A stretch of 64,000 bases of DNA, taken from contig CAJTJG010000005.1 of assembly GCA_910576785.1 (NCBI GenBank), forward strand, positions 82,612 to 146,611. Direction: 5' to 3'. This DNA comes from an uncultured Duncaniella sp. (GTDB taxonomy: Bacteria; Bacteroidota; Bacteroidia; Bacteroidales; Muribaculaceae). The notes below the pieces were generated by a model. It had not been told where the DNA came from, ran no database searches, and saw only the letters and a program-made list of their open reading frames with translations. Below, in pieces: positions 25,348-34,709 of this stretch (positions are counted from its first letter, which is position 1; each line of letters opens with the position of its first letter). A program made the translations under genes and the position numbers.

Positions 25348-26564
25348 TGAAATTCGCCAACTTACTCAAAATAGCGCTGAAAGCCCTCAATAACAACAAA
25401 CTGAGATGCTTCCTCACCATGCTCGGCATCATCATAGGTGTCGCGTCGGTCATCACCATGCTTGCCATTGGCCAAGGGTCCAAGAACAGCATCAAGGCCC
25501 AGATCTCAGAGATGGGGTCCAATATGATAATGATACATCCCGGCAGCATGCAGCGTGGAGGCGTGAGGCAGAGCGCCGACGACATGCAGTCGCTTGAAGT
25601 GGCCGACTACGAGGCATTGCAGTCCCTCCCGGGCATTGCGGCCATATCACCATCGGTCAATTCCGGAGGTCAGCTCGTCAACGGCAACAACAACTATCCC
25701 TCCACCATCTACGGTGTCACGCCCGACTATCTCGACATTCGCAAACTCAAGGTCAAGGACGGCTCCATGTTTACCGAATATGACATAAAGTCTGCCGGAA
25801 AAGTTTGTGTGCTGGGCAAGACCGTGGTAGACAATCTCTTTCCCAACGGAGAAGACCCCGTGGGGCGTGTGATCCGTTTCGGCAAGATTCCCATGACGGT
25901 CATAGGTGTACTCGAATCCAAGGGCACCAACTCCATGGGCATGGACCAGGATGATGTCGTGCTCGCTCCATACACTACTGTCATGAAGCGCATCCTTGCC
26001 ATCGACTATCTGCAAGGGCTCTTCGCCAGTGCCGTCGACGAGAACCACACGGAGGAGACCATCGACGCCATCACCGGTATACTCCGTCAGCAACACAAGA
26101 TAAAGGATGGCGAGGATGACGACTTCGAGATACGCTCCCAGCAGGAACTCAGCGAGATGATGAACTCCACCTCCGACATGATGACCGTGCTCCTCGCCTG
26201 CATAGCCGGGATCTCGCTTCTGGTAGGCGGCATCGGCATCATGAACATCATGTTTGTATCCGTCACCGAACGCACACGCGAGATCGGTCTGCGCATGTCC
26301 ATCGGCGCCCGAGGCATCGATATACTCTCGCAGTTCCTCATCGAAGCCGTGATCATAAGCGTTACCGGCGGAGTGATAGGTATCATCATAGGCGTCCTTG
26401 CATCCTGGCTCGTGACGGTGATAGCCCACTGGCCTGTTTACATACAGCTCTATTCCGTGGCCCTCTCATTCGCAGTGTGCACCGTCACCGGCGTATTCTT
26501 CGGATGGTATCCCGCCAAGAAAGCCGCCGCGCTCGACCCCATCGAGGCCATACGCTACGAATAG
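25347..26564 (+). CDS. MacB-like ABC transporter permease
   Basis: A 405-residue permease with the MacB fold: an N-terminal membrane helix (about 18-42, LTMLGIIIGVASVITMLAIG), a large periplasmic domain (about 45-280), then three C-terminal helices starting at VLLACIAGISLLVGGIGIMNIMFVSV. The conserved cytosolic ERTREIGLRMSIGAR, which couples to the ATPase, is present, as is the final AALDPIEAIRYE. Likely homodimeric. Substrate unknown: peptides, toxins or antibiotics are typical for the family. Its stop is 2 bases from the convergent hemW stop, and no hairpin separates them. Confidence 0.93.
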   Translation: MKFANLLKIALKALNNNKLRCFLTMLGIIIGVASVITMLAIGQGSKNSIKAQISEMGSNMIMIHPGSMQRGGVRQSADDMQSLEVADYEALQSLPGIAAISPSVNSGGQLVNGNNNYPSTIYGVTPDYLDIRKLKVKDGSMFTEYDIKSAGKVCVLGKTVVDNLFPNGEDPVGRVIRFGKIPMTVIGVLESKGTNSMGMDQDDVVLAPYTTVMKRILAIDYLQGLFASAVDENHTEETIDAITGILRQQHKIKDGEDDDFEIRSQQELSEMMNSTSDMMTVLLACIAGISLLVGGIGIMNIMFVSVTERTREIGLRMSIGARGIDILSQFLIEAVIISVTGGVIGIIIGVLASWLVTVIAHWPVYIQLYSVALSFAVCTVTGVFFGWYPAKKAAALDPIEAIRYE

Positions 26565-26566
26565 GC

Positions 26567-27661
26567 TCAGACCACGATCAGCCTGCGCATCACAGCATCA
26601 GAGCGCAGCCATCTCTCCTCAGGGATAGCCACACGGCCCGGCTGTGTGGCTATCAGCTCACCCTCTGCCATGAGCCGCTCCACCTCCGCCATCACCTCAG
26701 GATAAGCGTCCAATCCTGTGGTGTCCAGTCCGGCCGAAGTGCGCAGCGATGTTATGATGCGGTCATTGAGCCTTTCCAGCTCATTCTCTTCCTCAACTAT
26801 GCCGAACGCCTCACCACGTGAAGCCACATATCCCCTCAGGTCTGACGGATTATAACTCCTGACGCCATCTATCATCGAATGCGCCCCCGGGCCGAGACCG
26901 ATATAATCACTTCCGTCCCAATAGCCGGAATTATGAATCGCCTCCCGGCCCGGAAGGGCAAAATTCGATATCTCGTAATGCACATATCCGGCCCGGCGCA
27001 GAGCCGTGCAGAGCATATCGTACATAGCGCATGCAGTCCGCTCGTCAGCCTCCTCCACCTTTCCTTGCTCAAGCATCACGCCCAGCCGTGTACGGGGCTC
27101 ATAGCTTAGCAGATAGGCCGATATATGCTCCGGACGCAGAGCAAGCATCCGTTCTATCGACCGTTCCCACGACCGGAGTGTCTGGCCGGGCAGTCCGTAG
27201 ATAAGGTCGCACGATATATTTCCTATTCCACCCTCGCGGAGCGTGGCGAACGCCTCCTCAGCCCGGCGTCCGGAATGCCGCCGGCCTATGAAGCGCAGCT
27301 CCCCGTCGTCAAACGACTGTATACCCATGCTCACGCGGTTGACAACCGTCCCGCAGGTCAGTCTTTCCACCCATCCGGGGGTGACGTCATCGGGATTTGC
27401 CTCCACAGTACATTCGGCCAACCGGCTCCCCGCCGGAAACACCGAAAGCATACGCACAAGGCTCTCCACCGGAAGTGACGAAGGAGTCCCCCCGCCCACA
27501 TATATTGTCGAGATATCTCCGAGCCCGTCCCCGTCGCGGTGTGTCCACTCCATACCTACGGTGTCCACATACTTCTCCATCAGCTCCGTGCGTGGAGTGG
27601 AATAGAAATCACAGTAGGCGCACTTCGATCTGCAGAACGGCACATGCACATATACCTTCAT
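26567..27661 (-). CDS. hemW: HemW-type radical SAM protein (heme chaperone, coproporphyrinogen III oxidase-like)
   Basis: A 364-residue cytosolic radical SAM protein. The 4Fe-4S motif is CRSKCAYCDF near residues 9-18; GGGTPSSLP, VEANPDD and the HemW-like N-terminus MKVYVHVPFC support the call. HemW proteins have CxxxCxxC without the further Cys of true HemN, and act as heme chaperones rather than oxidases; this sequence fits HemW. It is last in the uvrA-holB-addB-like operon, 11 bases after the nuclease gene. Confidence 0.9.
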   Translation of the reverse strand: MKVYVHVPFCRSKCAYCDFYSTPRTELMEKYVDTVGMEWTHRDGDGLGDISTIYVGGGTPSSLPVESLVRMLSVFPAGSRLAECTVEANPDDVTPGWVERLTCGTVVNRVSMGIQSFDDGELRFIGRRHSGRRAEEAFATLREGGIGNISCDLIYGLPGQTLRSWERSIERMLALRPEHISAYLLSYEPRTRLGVMLEQGKVEEADERTACAMYDMLCTALRRAGYVHYEISNFALPGREAIHNSGYWDGSDYIGLGPGAHSMIDGVRSYNPSDLRGYVASRGEAFGIVEEENELERLNDRIITSLRTSAGLDTTGLDAYPEVMAEVERLMAEGELIATQPGRVAIPEERWLRSDAVMRRLIVV

Positions 27662-27672
27662 GTCATTGCAAT

Positions 27673-30666
27673 TTAGTTATTTCTACGGCAGATGGGTTTG
27701 AACGAGCAGAACGCACACGAATGGTCGTCAGGAGCCTGAGTGAACGGCACCTTCGGATCAAATATCTCCTCCACCACCCGCCGGAATCCCGCCATGAACT
27801 CCTCGTTTATCTCCCTGTAGTCCTCGAGCGGCGCCCTGTTCATTGATATCGGAGCCAACCCGAGTGTGGAAAGCGTCTTGAGCTGATAAATCACCGGCTT
27901 CACCGGTCCGTTGTAGCCTGTCTCCTCGGCATAGGCGTTGCAGTAGAACATAAGCTGCATGATAGCCTTGCGTCGGTCGGCGACCGTGTTGTCAAACAAC
28001 TGGTCAACGGATGTGAACGATGTCTTGTCCGATCCAGTCTTATAGTCCACTATCCTCACCGTCCCCGCTCCGGGCGTTCCGTAATGCCCCTCGGGATACA
28101 CCCGGTCAATGCGGTCGATGATCTGCTGGATATTTATGCTCAGGCTGTCATTGATCCTCATCACCCTCCTCACAGGATACTCCGCAGCTATGAAGTCAAA
28201 CGGTGTGATGCGCTTCTCATCCCTGAACATAAGCTTTACAAAATGCTTTATTATCACCCCAAGCACCTTGGCCTCACCGACAAGCGCCCGCGTCGACCCC
28301 TCGGGCAGTTTGTTGAAACCGGTATTGATGATCTCCGTTATTATACGGTCGAGGTAAGCGGCCGAGTTGATCACGGAGTCGAGCATATCGGAAGTGATCT
28401 TCACCTCATCGGCCTCACCCTTGAACTCCTTGTACACCCTTTCTACCACAGCATGCAGTATGCTTCCGTATGTCCCTGAGTCCATATAGTCTATCACCTC
28501 CTCGTCAAGATCGAGTCGGCACATGCGCTTGAGATAGAACGACAGCGGACAGTTTATATAGTCATTTATCGACGATGCCGACAGTGTGCGTGTCCCGCCA
28601 CCGGGAGTAAACTCCATGAGTTTCGCCATTATCTCGGGAGTCTTGGGTATGGAGAGTTCGGTCTCGCCGCCAGGCGACACATTATATGTCAGCATGTCGT
28701 GATGCACCTTGCTTTCGGGATAGAGATAGAGCAACTGCGCTATGTAGCGCGACATCTCGCTATTCTTTCCCGATATGTTGCGTGCGTCATAGAGCAGTCT
28801 CACCCTCGAGGCTCGCGATATGAGGCGGTAGAACGAGTAGGCGAATATCGACTCCTGAAAATCGCTCGTCGACATGCCGTAACTTTTCCTGAGCGAATCC
28901 GGTATGAACGACCGGGTGTAGAGCCTGCGGGGAAACATACGCTCATTCATCGACAGGATGATGAGATTCTCGAAATCCAATGCTCTGGTCTCAAGGACGC
29001 CCATCATCTGAAGCCCCTTCAGCGGCTCGCCGGTGAAGTTTACCACCGTCGAGGATATGGCCCTCTGCAACAGCTGTATGAAAGTCATCTCTCTCATCGT
29101 CACACCGCTGCGGTCTATTGCGCCCTTGAGTTCGTCGAGCGCATCAAGATAGGAACGTATGAAGTATTCCTCCACATCGTCAGGCACACTCTCCTGACTG
29201 TCGTCAATATCGGCATCCTCCTCACTCTCCTTCCGACTCGCCACCGAGGCAAGCAGCGAGCTTAGGAGCGAATGGAAATAGCCATACACCTCATCCACCG
29301 AATTGGAATCACTTACCGCGCTGAACACAAATGACAGCGACGGGGTCTCCTGCGCCACAAGTTCCTGCGGCACGAGATAAAGACGTCTGTCTGTGACAAG
29401 CTTTGTAAGAACGGCACACCCTTCTCCATCCACACGTCTCAGAAGCGGATGGGCCGTGAGCGTGCGTACATCGTCGAAGAAAAAGCTCCACTCATCACGC
29501 GAGCACTGAGCCCGTAACTGCAGCGATACCACCGAGGATATGAACGATGCAAATGATGTGGCCCTCATAGGGAAACCCATCGTCACATTGAGCGACGTTA
29601 TCTCCTGTGGCACCGAGTGGACCATCGGCACAAACAGATTCTCATCCGGCAGGACCACAGCCGTGTTGATCGCATTGTCGGGTGCAGATATCGCCCCCTC
29701 GCTCACCCACCGTGACAACTGGTCGCCGGCAGCTTTGGCCTCACCTATTGCCGAAGGGATACCGGTGACGTGTATTTCCGGAAATCCCGACGGCTCGGCT
29801 CCGTCATCCTCAAGTCTGTACATCGACGGAAAACAACGGGCATTCCTCATCATGAACCGCGACGCCCTGTTACCCTCCGTAAGCATGGCCGGCGAGGCGA
29901 TGTCCCAATAGAAGTCGGCCATACCTCTCACCTGCAGATTGGAGCATATACGCAATTCCGCAAGCGAAAGCACATTGAACCCCACGAAAATATATCGCCG
30001 GAACGGCAGACGATCGTTGGTGAGACTGCGCAGACGTCCCACAGCCTCACGGGCCATCATCCCCTCAGTAGCGAGTCCGCGTGCCAGGAGTGCATCCCGG
30101 AAATTATGATAAAGCGGGTCAAGCACCTCCCATAGTTTCAGGAACTTCCCCTCGAGCGGAGTGCTGGTGCCGTTGTGCAGATGCTTCCAGAACTCCTCGG
30201 GCGACTGACGCTCGAACTGCGCACCCCAATAGCGCTCGAGTATCTCCTCCTGCTCCGGCGTGAGAAAGCTTGAGCTGATCTCCCTGTAGCGTTTCAGATT
30301 GACAAAAAGCCTCGACGGATCCACAAGATACAGATCCACATCGTTGAAGTCATTGAGTATCATCTCGCCCCAGAACATGAAGCGGTCAAAATCGGCAATG
30401 TCGCCGCTCAGACGGCTATACTCGTTGTAGAGGGTGAACAGCCGGTCGAGGCGCGGGGCCAAGGCATACGGAGTGAGCGATGCCGTCATCTCCGAGATTG
30501 TGGAGATAGCCGGAAGTATCAGAGGCATGCCGGCAGAGCCGGTAGTGAGATAATGACGGAAAAAGACTCCGCTTCGCTTGTTGGGAAACACAAAGCAGTA
30601 GTCCATCATATTCTCCCGCTCGTTGGCAAGATATGCCTCGGCTACCTGCCTGAGAAATGGCTTCAT
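27673..30666 (-). CDS. AddB-like PD-(D/E)XK nuclease/helicase-like protein
   Basis: A 997-residue protein resembling AddB, the second subunit of the AddAB recombination nuclease. The N-terminus has a degenerate helicase-like motif (FVFPNKRSGVFF). The C-terminal nuclease domain has VRIVDYKTG with the catalytic Asp and Lys. Four Cys positioned as in the AddB iron-sulfur cluster are seen: one in INCPLSFYLKR (about 710) and three in CAFCSFKPICR at the C-terminus. Its expected partner AddA is not in this window. The start overlaps holB by 4 bases and hemW follows after 11 bases. Confidence 0.85.
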   Translation of the reverse strand: MKPFLRQVAEAYLANERENMMDYCFVFPNKRSGVFFRHYLTTGSAGMPLILPAISTISEMTASLTPYALAPRLDRLFTLYNEYSRLSGDIADFDRFMFWGEMILNDFNDVDLYLVDPSRLFVNLKRYREISSSFLTPEQEEILERYWGAQFERQSPEEFWKHLHNGTSTPLEGKFLKLWEVLDPLYHNFRDALLARGLATEGMMAREAVGRLRSLTNDRLPFRRYIFVGFNVLSLAELRICSNLQVRGMADFYWDIASPAMLTEGNRASRFMMRNARCFPSMYRLEDDGAEPSGFPEIHVTGIPSAIGEAKAAGDQLSRWVSEGAISAPDNAINTAVVLPDENLFVPMVHSVPQEITSLNVTMGFPMRATSFASFISSVVSLQLRAQCSRDEWSFFFDDVRTLTAHPLLRRVDGEGCAVLTKLVTDRRLYLVPQELVAQETPSLSFVFSAVSDSNSVDEVYGYFHSLLSSLLASVASRKESEEDADIDDSQESVPDDVEEYFIRSYLDALDELKGAIDRSGVTMREMTFIQLLQRAISSTVVNFTGEPLKGLQMMGVLETRALDFENLIILSMNERMFPRRLYTRSFIPDSLRKSYGMSTSDFQESIFAYSFYRLISRASRVRLLYDARNISGKNSEMSRYIAQLLYLYPESKVHHDMLTYNVSPGGETELSIPKTPEIMAKLMEFTPGGGTRTLSASSINDYINCPLSFYLKRMCRLDLDEEVIDYMDSGTYGSILHAVVERVYKEFKGEADEVKITSDMLDSVINSAAYLDRIITEIINTGFNKLPEGSTRALVGEAKVLGVIIKHFVKLMFRDEKRITPFDFIAAEYPVRRVMRINDSLSINIQQIIDRIDRVYPEGHYGTPGAGTVRIVDYKTGSDKTSFTSVDQLFDNTVADRRKAIMQLMFYCNAYAEETGYNGPVKPVIYQLKTLSTLGLAPISMNRAPLEDYREINEEFMAGFRRVVEEIFDPKVPFTQAPDDHSCAFCSFKPICRRNN

Positions 30667-31793
30667 GACTCTTTTATCAATATGATCATCTTTATCGCGA
30701 AGTCAAAATTCACGATGTTGCCGTTGGCATTCCCGGCTATGTCGACCGATGCCTTGTCCATGGCACTCACTATGCGCTCGGCATTGTTCACTGTGATGAA
30801 CCGTGCGAAATTCTTCGAGAAATTACCCTCCTCGCGGTTGAGATAATTAAGCTCCGGACACCGGTAGTTATATATGAAATTCTCGCGCACAAGACGTGTG
30901 GCATACGCATAGAAGCGCACCTCATGGCCGCGGCCCATCGATGTGATCTCCTGAGCCCATTCCTTCAGGCCCTTCACATCCCTCTGGTATGCGAGACGCA
31001 TCAGCCTGACGAAATAGTCAAAGAACATGCGCGATATGCTTGTGGCATCCGTGGCGCGCAGTGCCGCGTTCATATCGCCGCAGGCATTGTGGGCAAGCGC
31101 CAGCGCGTCCACAGGATCCATGGCCAGACGCCTCACCAGATGGTCGGCCACCGTTGCGTCATCAAGCCGGGCTATCTCCATCGGACGGCAACGCGACCGG
31201 ATCGTAGGCAGAATCGATGCGGCATTGTCGCTCACGAGCACGAACACCACACCCTCCCACGGCTCCTCGATAAGTTTCAGAAGTTTGTTTGCAGCATCCT
31301 CGTTCATTCGCTCAGGGAGCCATATCAGAGCTATCTTACAGCTCGACACGGTAGCTGTGACGGCCATCCTCTCCTCCAGGCGCCGGCTCTCGCTCACATA
31401 TATGACCGGTTGCGCGTTCTTCTTGTCGAACGATCCTATCCATCTGTCAAGATCCATATACGGACTGGACGCGACAAACTCCTTGAACTCCTCCATATAG
31501 TCGTCCGACACCGGCGCCTTGTGTTTCTCATCCTTCACGACAGGAAACACATACATCATGTCGACATGATTGAAATGCTGATGCTGGATGCAATCGGGAC
31601 ACTCGCCGCACGGCTCGCCGTCGGGCGTATGTGACCGGCAGTGGATATATTGCGCCAGCGCACGGGCCAGAAGGAATTTGCCCGAGCCGGACGGCCCGTG
31701 AAGCAGCAGTGCGTGTGGCACCTTTCCGTCATCCACCAGATTGCGCAGCTGCCTCTTCACATGATCGTGCGACGGTATCTCCTTGAATTTCAT
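30663..31793 (-). CDS. holB: DNA polymerase III subunit delta' (clamp loader)
   Basis: A 376-residue AAA+ clamp-loader subunit. The P-loop region reads GPSGSGKFLLARALAQ (the normal Ser/Thr after Lys is Phe, consistent with an ATPase-inactive delta'). The zinc module uses CRSHTPDGEPCGECPDC. IALIWLPERMNEDAANKLLKLIEEP is the strongly conserved core, followed by IRSRCRP. It shares the replisome role of loading the sliding clamp. Its ends overlap both neighbours (4 bases with uvrA, 4 with the AddB-like gene), so the operon is tightly coupled. Confidence 0.91.
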   Translation of the reverse strand: MKFKEIPSHDHVKRQLRNLVDDGKVPHALLLHGPSGSGKFLLARALAQYIHCRSHTPDGEPCGECPDCIQHQHFNHVDMMYVFPVVKDEKHKAPVSDDYMEEFKEFVASSPYMDLDRWIGSFDKKNAQPVIYVSESRRLEERMAVTATVSSCKIALIWLPERMNEDAANKLLKLIEEPWEGVVFVLVSDNAASILPTIRSRCRPMEIARLDDATVADHLVRRLAMDPVDALALAHNACGDMNAALRATDATSISRMFFDYFVRLMRLAYQRDVKGLKEWAQEITSMGRGHEVRFYAYATRLVRENFIYNYRCPELNYLNREEGNFSKNFARFITVNNAERIVSAMDKASVDIAGNANGNIVNFDFAIKMIILIKES

Positions 31794-34642
31794 TTTCTGT
31801 TCGTCATATTGAGTTTATCCCTCAGGGCCATGCCTGTATAGCTCGCCCCGCATTCGGCCACCTGCTCGGGTGTACCTGCCACCACCACATTGCCTCCGCC
31901 GTCGCCACCCTCCGGCCCCATGTCTATGATATGGTCGGCACACTTTATCACATCCATGTTGTGCTCTATTATCACCACCGAATGACCCATGGATATGAGA
32001 CGGTCAAACGAGCGCATCAGTGTGGAGATATCGCTGAAATGGAGCCCGGTGGTCGGTTCGTCAAAGATATACATGGCGGGCTCGCGGCTCTCGTCGGCGA
32101 AAAACGAGGCGAGCTTCACCCTCTGGTTCTCACCGCCCGAAAGCGATGAGGAGTCCTGACCGATCTTTATATACCCGAGTCCCACATCCTGGAGCGGTTT
32201 CAGTCGCTTTATGATACGCTTCTCCGCAGCGCCGGCCTCCTCCGAGAAAAACTCCACGGCCCTGTCCACCGTCATCTCGAGGATGTCATATATGCTCTGC
32301 CCGCGGTACTTCACGTCGAGGATCTCCTTCTTGAACCTGCGTCCGTGGCACTCCTCACATGGTATCGTGATATCGGCCATGAACTGCATCTCTATCGTTA
32401 TTGACCCGTCACCCTTGCAGGCAGGACAGCGGCCACCGTCAGCGTTGAACGAGAAATAGGCCGGCGTATAGCCCATCTGCTTCGACTCCTGGAGCGAGGC
32501 ATACAGGCGCCGTATCTCATCAAAAGCCTTCAGATATGTGGCAGCGTTCGAGCGTGTCGATCGCCCGATAGGATTCTGATCCACAAACTCCACCCTCTTG
32601 ATGCGGTGTATATCGCCACCTATCGACTTCAGCTTGGGGGCGTTGCCCGGATTGCCCAGCCGTCGGCTCAGGGCATTGTAAAGCACATCACGCACCAGGG
32701 TCGACTTTCCCGAGCCGCTCACTCCGGTCACCACCGTCATCACTCCGAGCGGAAAAGCCACATCCACATTGTGGAGATTATGCTCCCGCGCACCGGTTAT
32801 CTTGATCGAGTCGCGCCACTTACGCCGCTGTGCAGGCACAGGTATGGACAGCCGCCCGGACAGATATTTAACCGTATGACTCACCTCCGAGTCAGAGTTT
32901 TCAGCTTCTGACGGCGTGCCGCAGAACACTATTTCGCCACCCAGACGTCCGGCATCCGGACCGACATCTATCAGATAGTCAGCCTCGCGCATTATCTCCT
33001 CGTCATGCTCTACCACAACCACCGTGTTGCCCAGATCGCGCAACTTCTTCAGCACACGGATCAGACGGTCGGTATCGCGCGGATGCAGTCCTATGGATGG
33101 CTCGTCGAGAATATACAGCGACCCTACAAGGCTGCTGCCAAGCGATGTGGCCAGATTGATGCGCTGGCTCTCGCCGCCCGATAGTGTATTGCTCATGCGG
33201 TCGAGGGTGAGATAGCCGAGGCCCACTTCATCGAGATACTCCAGACGGTTGGTGATCTCCGTGAGCAGCCGCGCCGCTATCCTGCTGTCCGTGTCGTCAA
33301 GCTTGAGATCACGGAAAAATCCGCGCAGTTCAGCCACCGGCATGCGCACAAGATCCCATATGGTCCTGCCACCCACCTTGACGTGCATGGCCGCGCCGGT
33401 GAGACGCGATCCATGACATACGGGGCATTCGCTCTTGCCCTGATAGCGGGCCTTCATCACCCTGTACTGTATCTTATACTGGTTCTCATCCACCATCTTG
33501 AAGAAACGGTCGATGGACGGAAAATCTCCATATGTAAGTTTCGGTGCCGGCTTCCTGTCGCTGGGTCCGTGCCACAACAGATCCTTCTCAGCCTGTGTCA
33601 ACTCCATATAAGGCTTGTGGATCGGGAAGTCGAACTGGCGCGTATCCTTTATGAACACATCGCGCCACTCCCCCATCTTCTCGCCGCGCCAGCATGCCAC
33701 ACAGTCATCATAGACCGAGAGCGTCGGGTCGGGCACTACAAGATTCTCGTCTATACCGAGCACCTTGCCGAATCCGCCGCATGTGGGGCACGCCCCCACT
33801 GGATTGTTGAAATTGAACATCATGTCCGAGGGTTCCTCAAAGCGCATGCCGTCAGCCTCGAAAACTTTCGAGAAGTCATGACTGTCCACGCCTCCGTCGG
33901 CATTCCACACAAGCAGCCTCATGCTCTCGTGTCCCTCGAAAAAGGCCGTCTCCACCGAGTCTGCCAGGCGGCTTCGCTCATCCCTTTCGGACGACACCGC
34001 CAGACGGTCTATCACCAACCAGTACTCACTGCCTGGAGCCACCGTGCCCGACACTATATCCTCTATGTCGGTGAAATTATGGTCACTGTCCATCACTCGG
34101 GCATACCCCTCCTTCAGGTAGATCTCCATCTGAGTGGACAGATCCCTCCCTTGCGGGAGCACTATGGGGGCGAGCACAGCCACACGGGTACCCTCCGGAT
34201 AGCCCGATGCGACAGCTACCACATCGTTGACAGTATGTTTTCTCACCTCACGCCCCGACACCGGCGAGAATGTGTGGCCCACGCGCCCGAAGAGCAGACG
34301 CAGATAGTCATAAATCTCGGTAGACGTTCCCACCGTGCTCCGCGGATTGCGGGTATTGACTTTCTGCTCTATGGCTATGGCGGGAGGCAGTCCCAATATG
34401 GCCATGCACTCCGGTTTGGGCATCTTGCCCATGAACTGGCGCGCATAGCTGCTGAGCGACTCCACATATCGGCGCTGCCCCTCGGCATAGAGTGTGTCGA
34501 AAGCCAGAGATGATTTCCCCGAGCCGCTAACTCCGGTTATGACTACCAGATTGCCGCGTGGTATCTCCACATCAATCCCCTTAAGGTTATTGACACGGGC
34601 CTCGCGGACTATTATGTTTTCTTCGTTATCGTGTTTTTGCAT
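31790..34642 (-). CDS. uvrA: Excinuclease ABC subunit A
   Basis: A full-length UvrA of about 950 residues. Both ATPase modules are seen: first Walker A GVSGSGKSSLAFDT and second GVSGSGKSTLVRDV, signatures LSGGESQRINLA and LSGGENQRVKLA. Zinc fingers are present as CPTCGGFGK with CPVCHGSR, and CPACKGDG with CEECHGR. It recognises helix-distorting damage and loads UvrB. The frame opens at 34651, but the -7 box TAAATTTG ends at 34653, so the ATG at 34642 (MQKHDNEE) is preferred. A second, partial UvrA gene lies at 1-561. It leads an operon with holB, an AddB-like gene and hemW. Confidence 0.96.
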   Translation of the reverse strand: MQKHDNEENIIVREARVNNLKGIDVEIPRGNLVVITGVSGSGKSSLAFDTLYAEGQRRYVESLSSYARQFMGKMPKPECMAILGLPPAIAIEQKVNTRNPRSTVGTSTEIYDYLRLLFGRVGHTFSPVSGREVRKHTVNDVVAVASGYPEGTRVAVLAPIVLPQGRDLSTQMEIYLKEGYARVMDSDHNFTDIEDIVSGTVAPGSEYWLVIDRLAVSSERDERSRLADSVETAFFEGHESMRLLVWNADGGVDSHDFSKVFEADGMRFEEPSDMMFNFNNPVGACPTCGGFGKVLGIDENLVVPDPTLSVYDDCVACWRGEKMGEWRDVFIKDTRQFDFPIHKPYMELTQAEKDLLWHGPSDRKPAPKLTYGDFPSIDRFFKMVDENQYKIQYRVMKARYQGKSECPVCHGSRLTGAAMHVKVGGRTIWDLVRMPVAELRGFFRDLKLDDTDSRIAARLLTEITNRLEYLDEVGLGYLTLDRMSNTLSGGESQRINLATSLGSSLVGSLYILDEPSIGLHPRDTDRLIRVLKKLRDLGNTVVVVEHDEEIMREADYLIDVGPDAGRLGGEIVFCGTPSEAENSDSEVSHTVKYLSGRLSIPVPAQRRKWRDSIKITGAREHNLHNVDVAFPLGVMTVVTGVSGSGKSTLVRDVLYNALSRRLGNPGNAPKLKSIGGDIHRIKRVEFVDQNPIGRSTRSNAATYLKAFDEIRRLYASLQESKQMGYTPAYFSFNADGGRCPACKGDGSITIEMQFMADITIPCEECHGRRFKKEILDVKYRGQSIYDILEMTVDRAVEFFSEEAGAAEKRIIKRLKPLQDVGLGYIKIGQDSSSLSGGENQRVKLASFFADESREPAMYIFDEPTTGLHFSDISTLMRSFDRLISMGHSVVIIEHNMDVIKCADHIIDMGPEGGDGGGNVVVAGTPEQVAECGASYTGMALRDKLNMTNRK

Positions 34643-34652
34643 GTACATCATA

Positions 34653-34684
34653 CAAATTTACGAAATTCCAGCCCCTTTCGCAAA
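34653..34684 (-). promoter_or_regulatory. Promoter of the uvrA-holB operon
   Basis: On the minus strand TTTG (34684-34681), exactly 20 bases, TAAATTTG (34660-34653). The likely uvrA ATG at 34642 is only 10 bases further, leaving a leader of a few bases at most. Confidence 0.75.
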
Positions 34685-34709
34685 CCATTTCATTATTTTT
34701 AAGAGCCTT

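Noticed and set aside
33383..34513. Long plus-strand open frame (376 codons) opposite uvrA
   Set aside because: Exact antisense shadow of a well-conserved gene; GC-rich codon bias keeps the reverse frame open. No family motif or start context.
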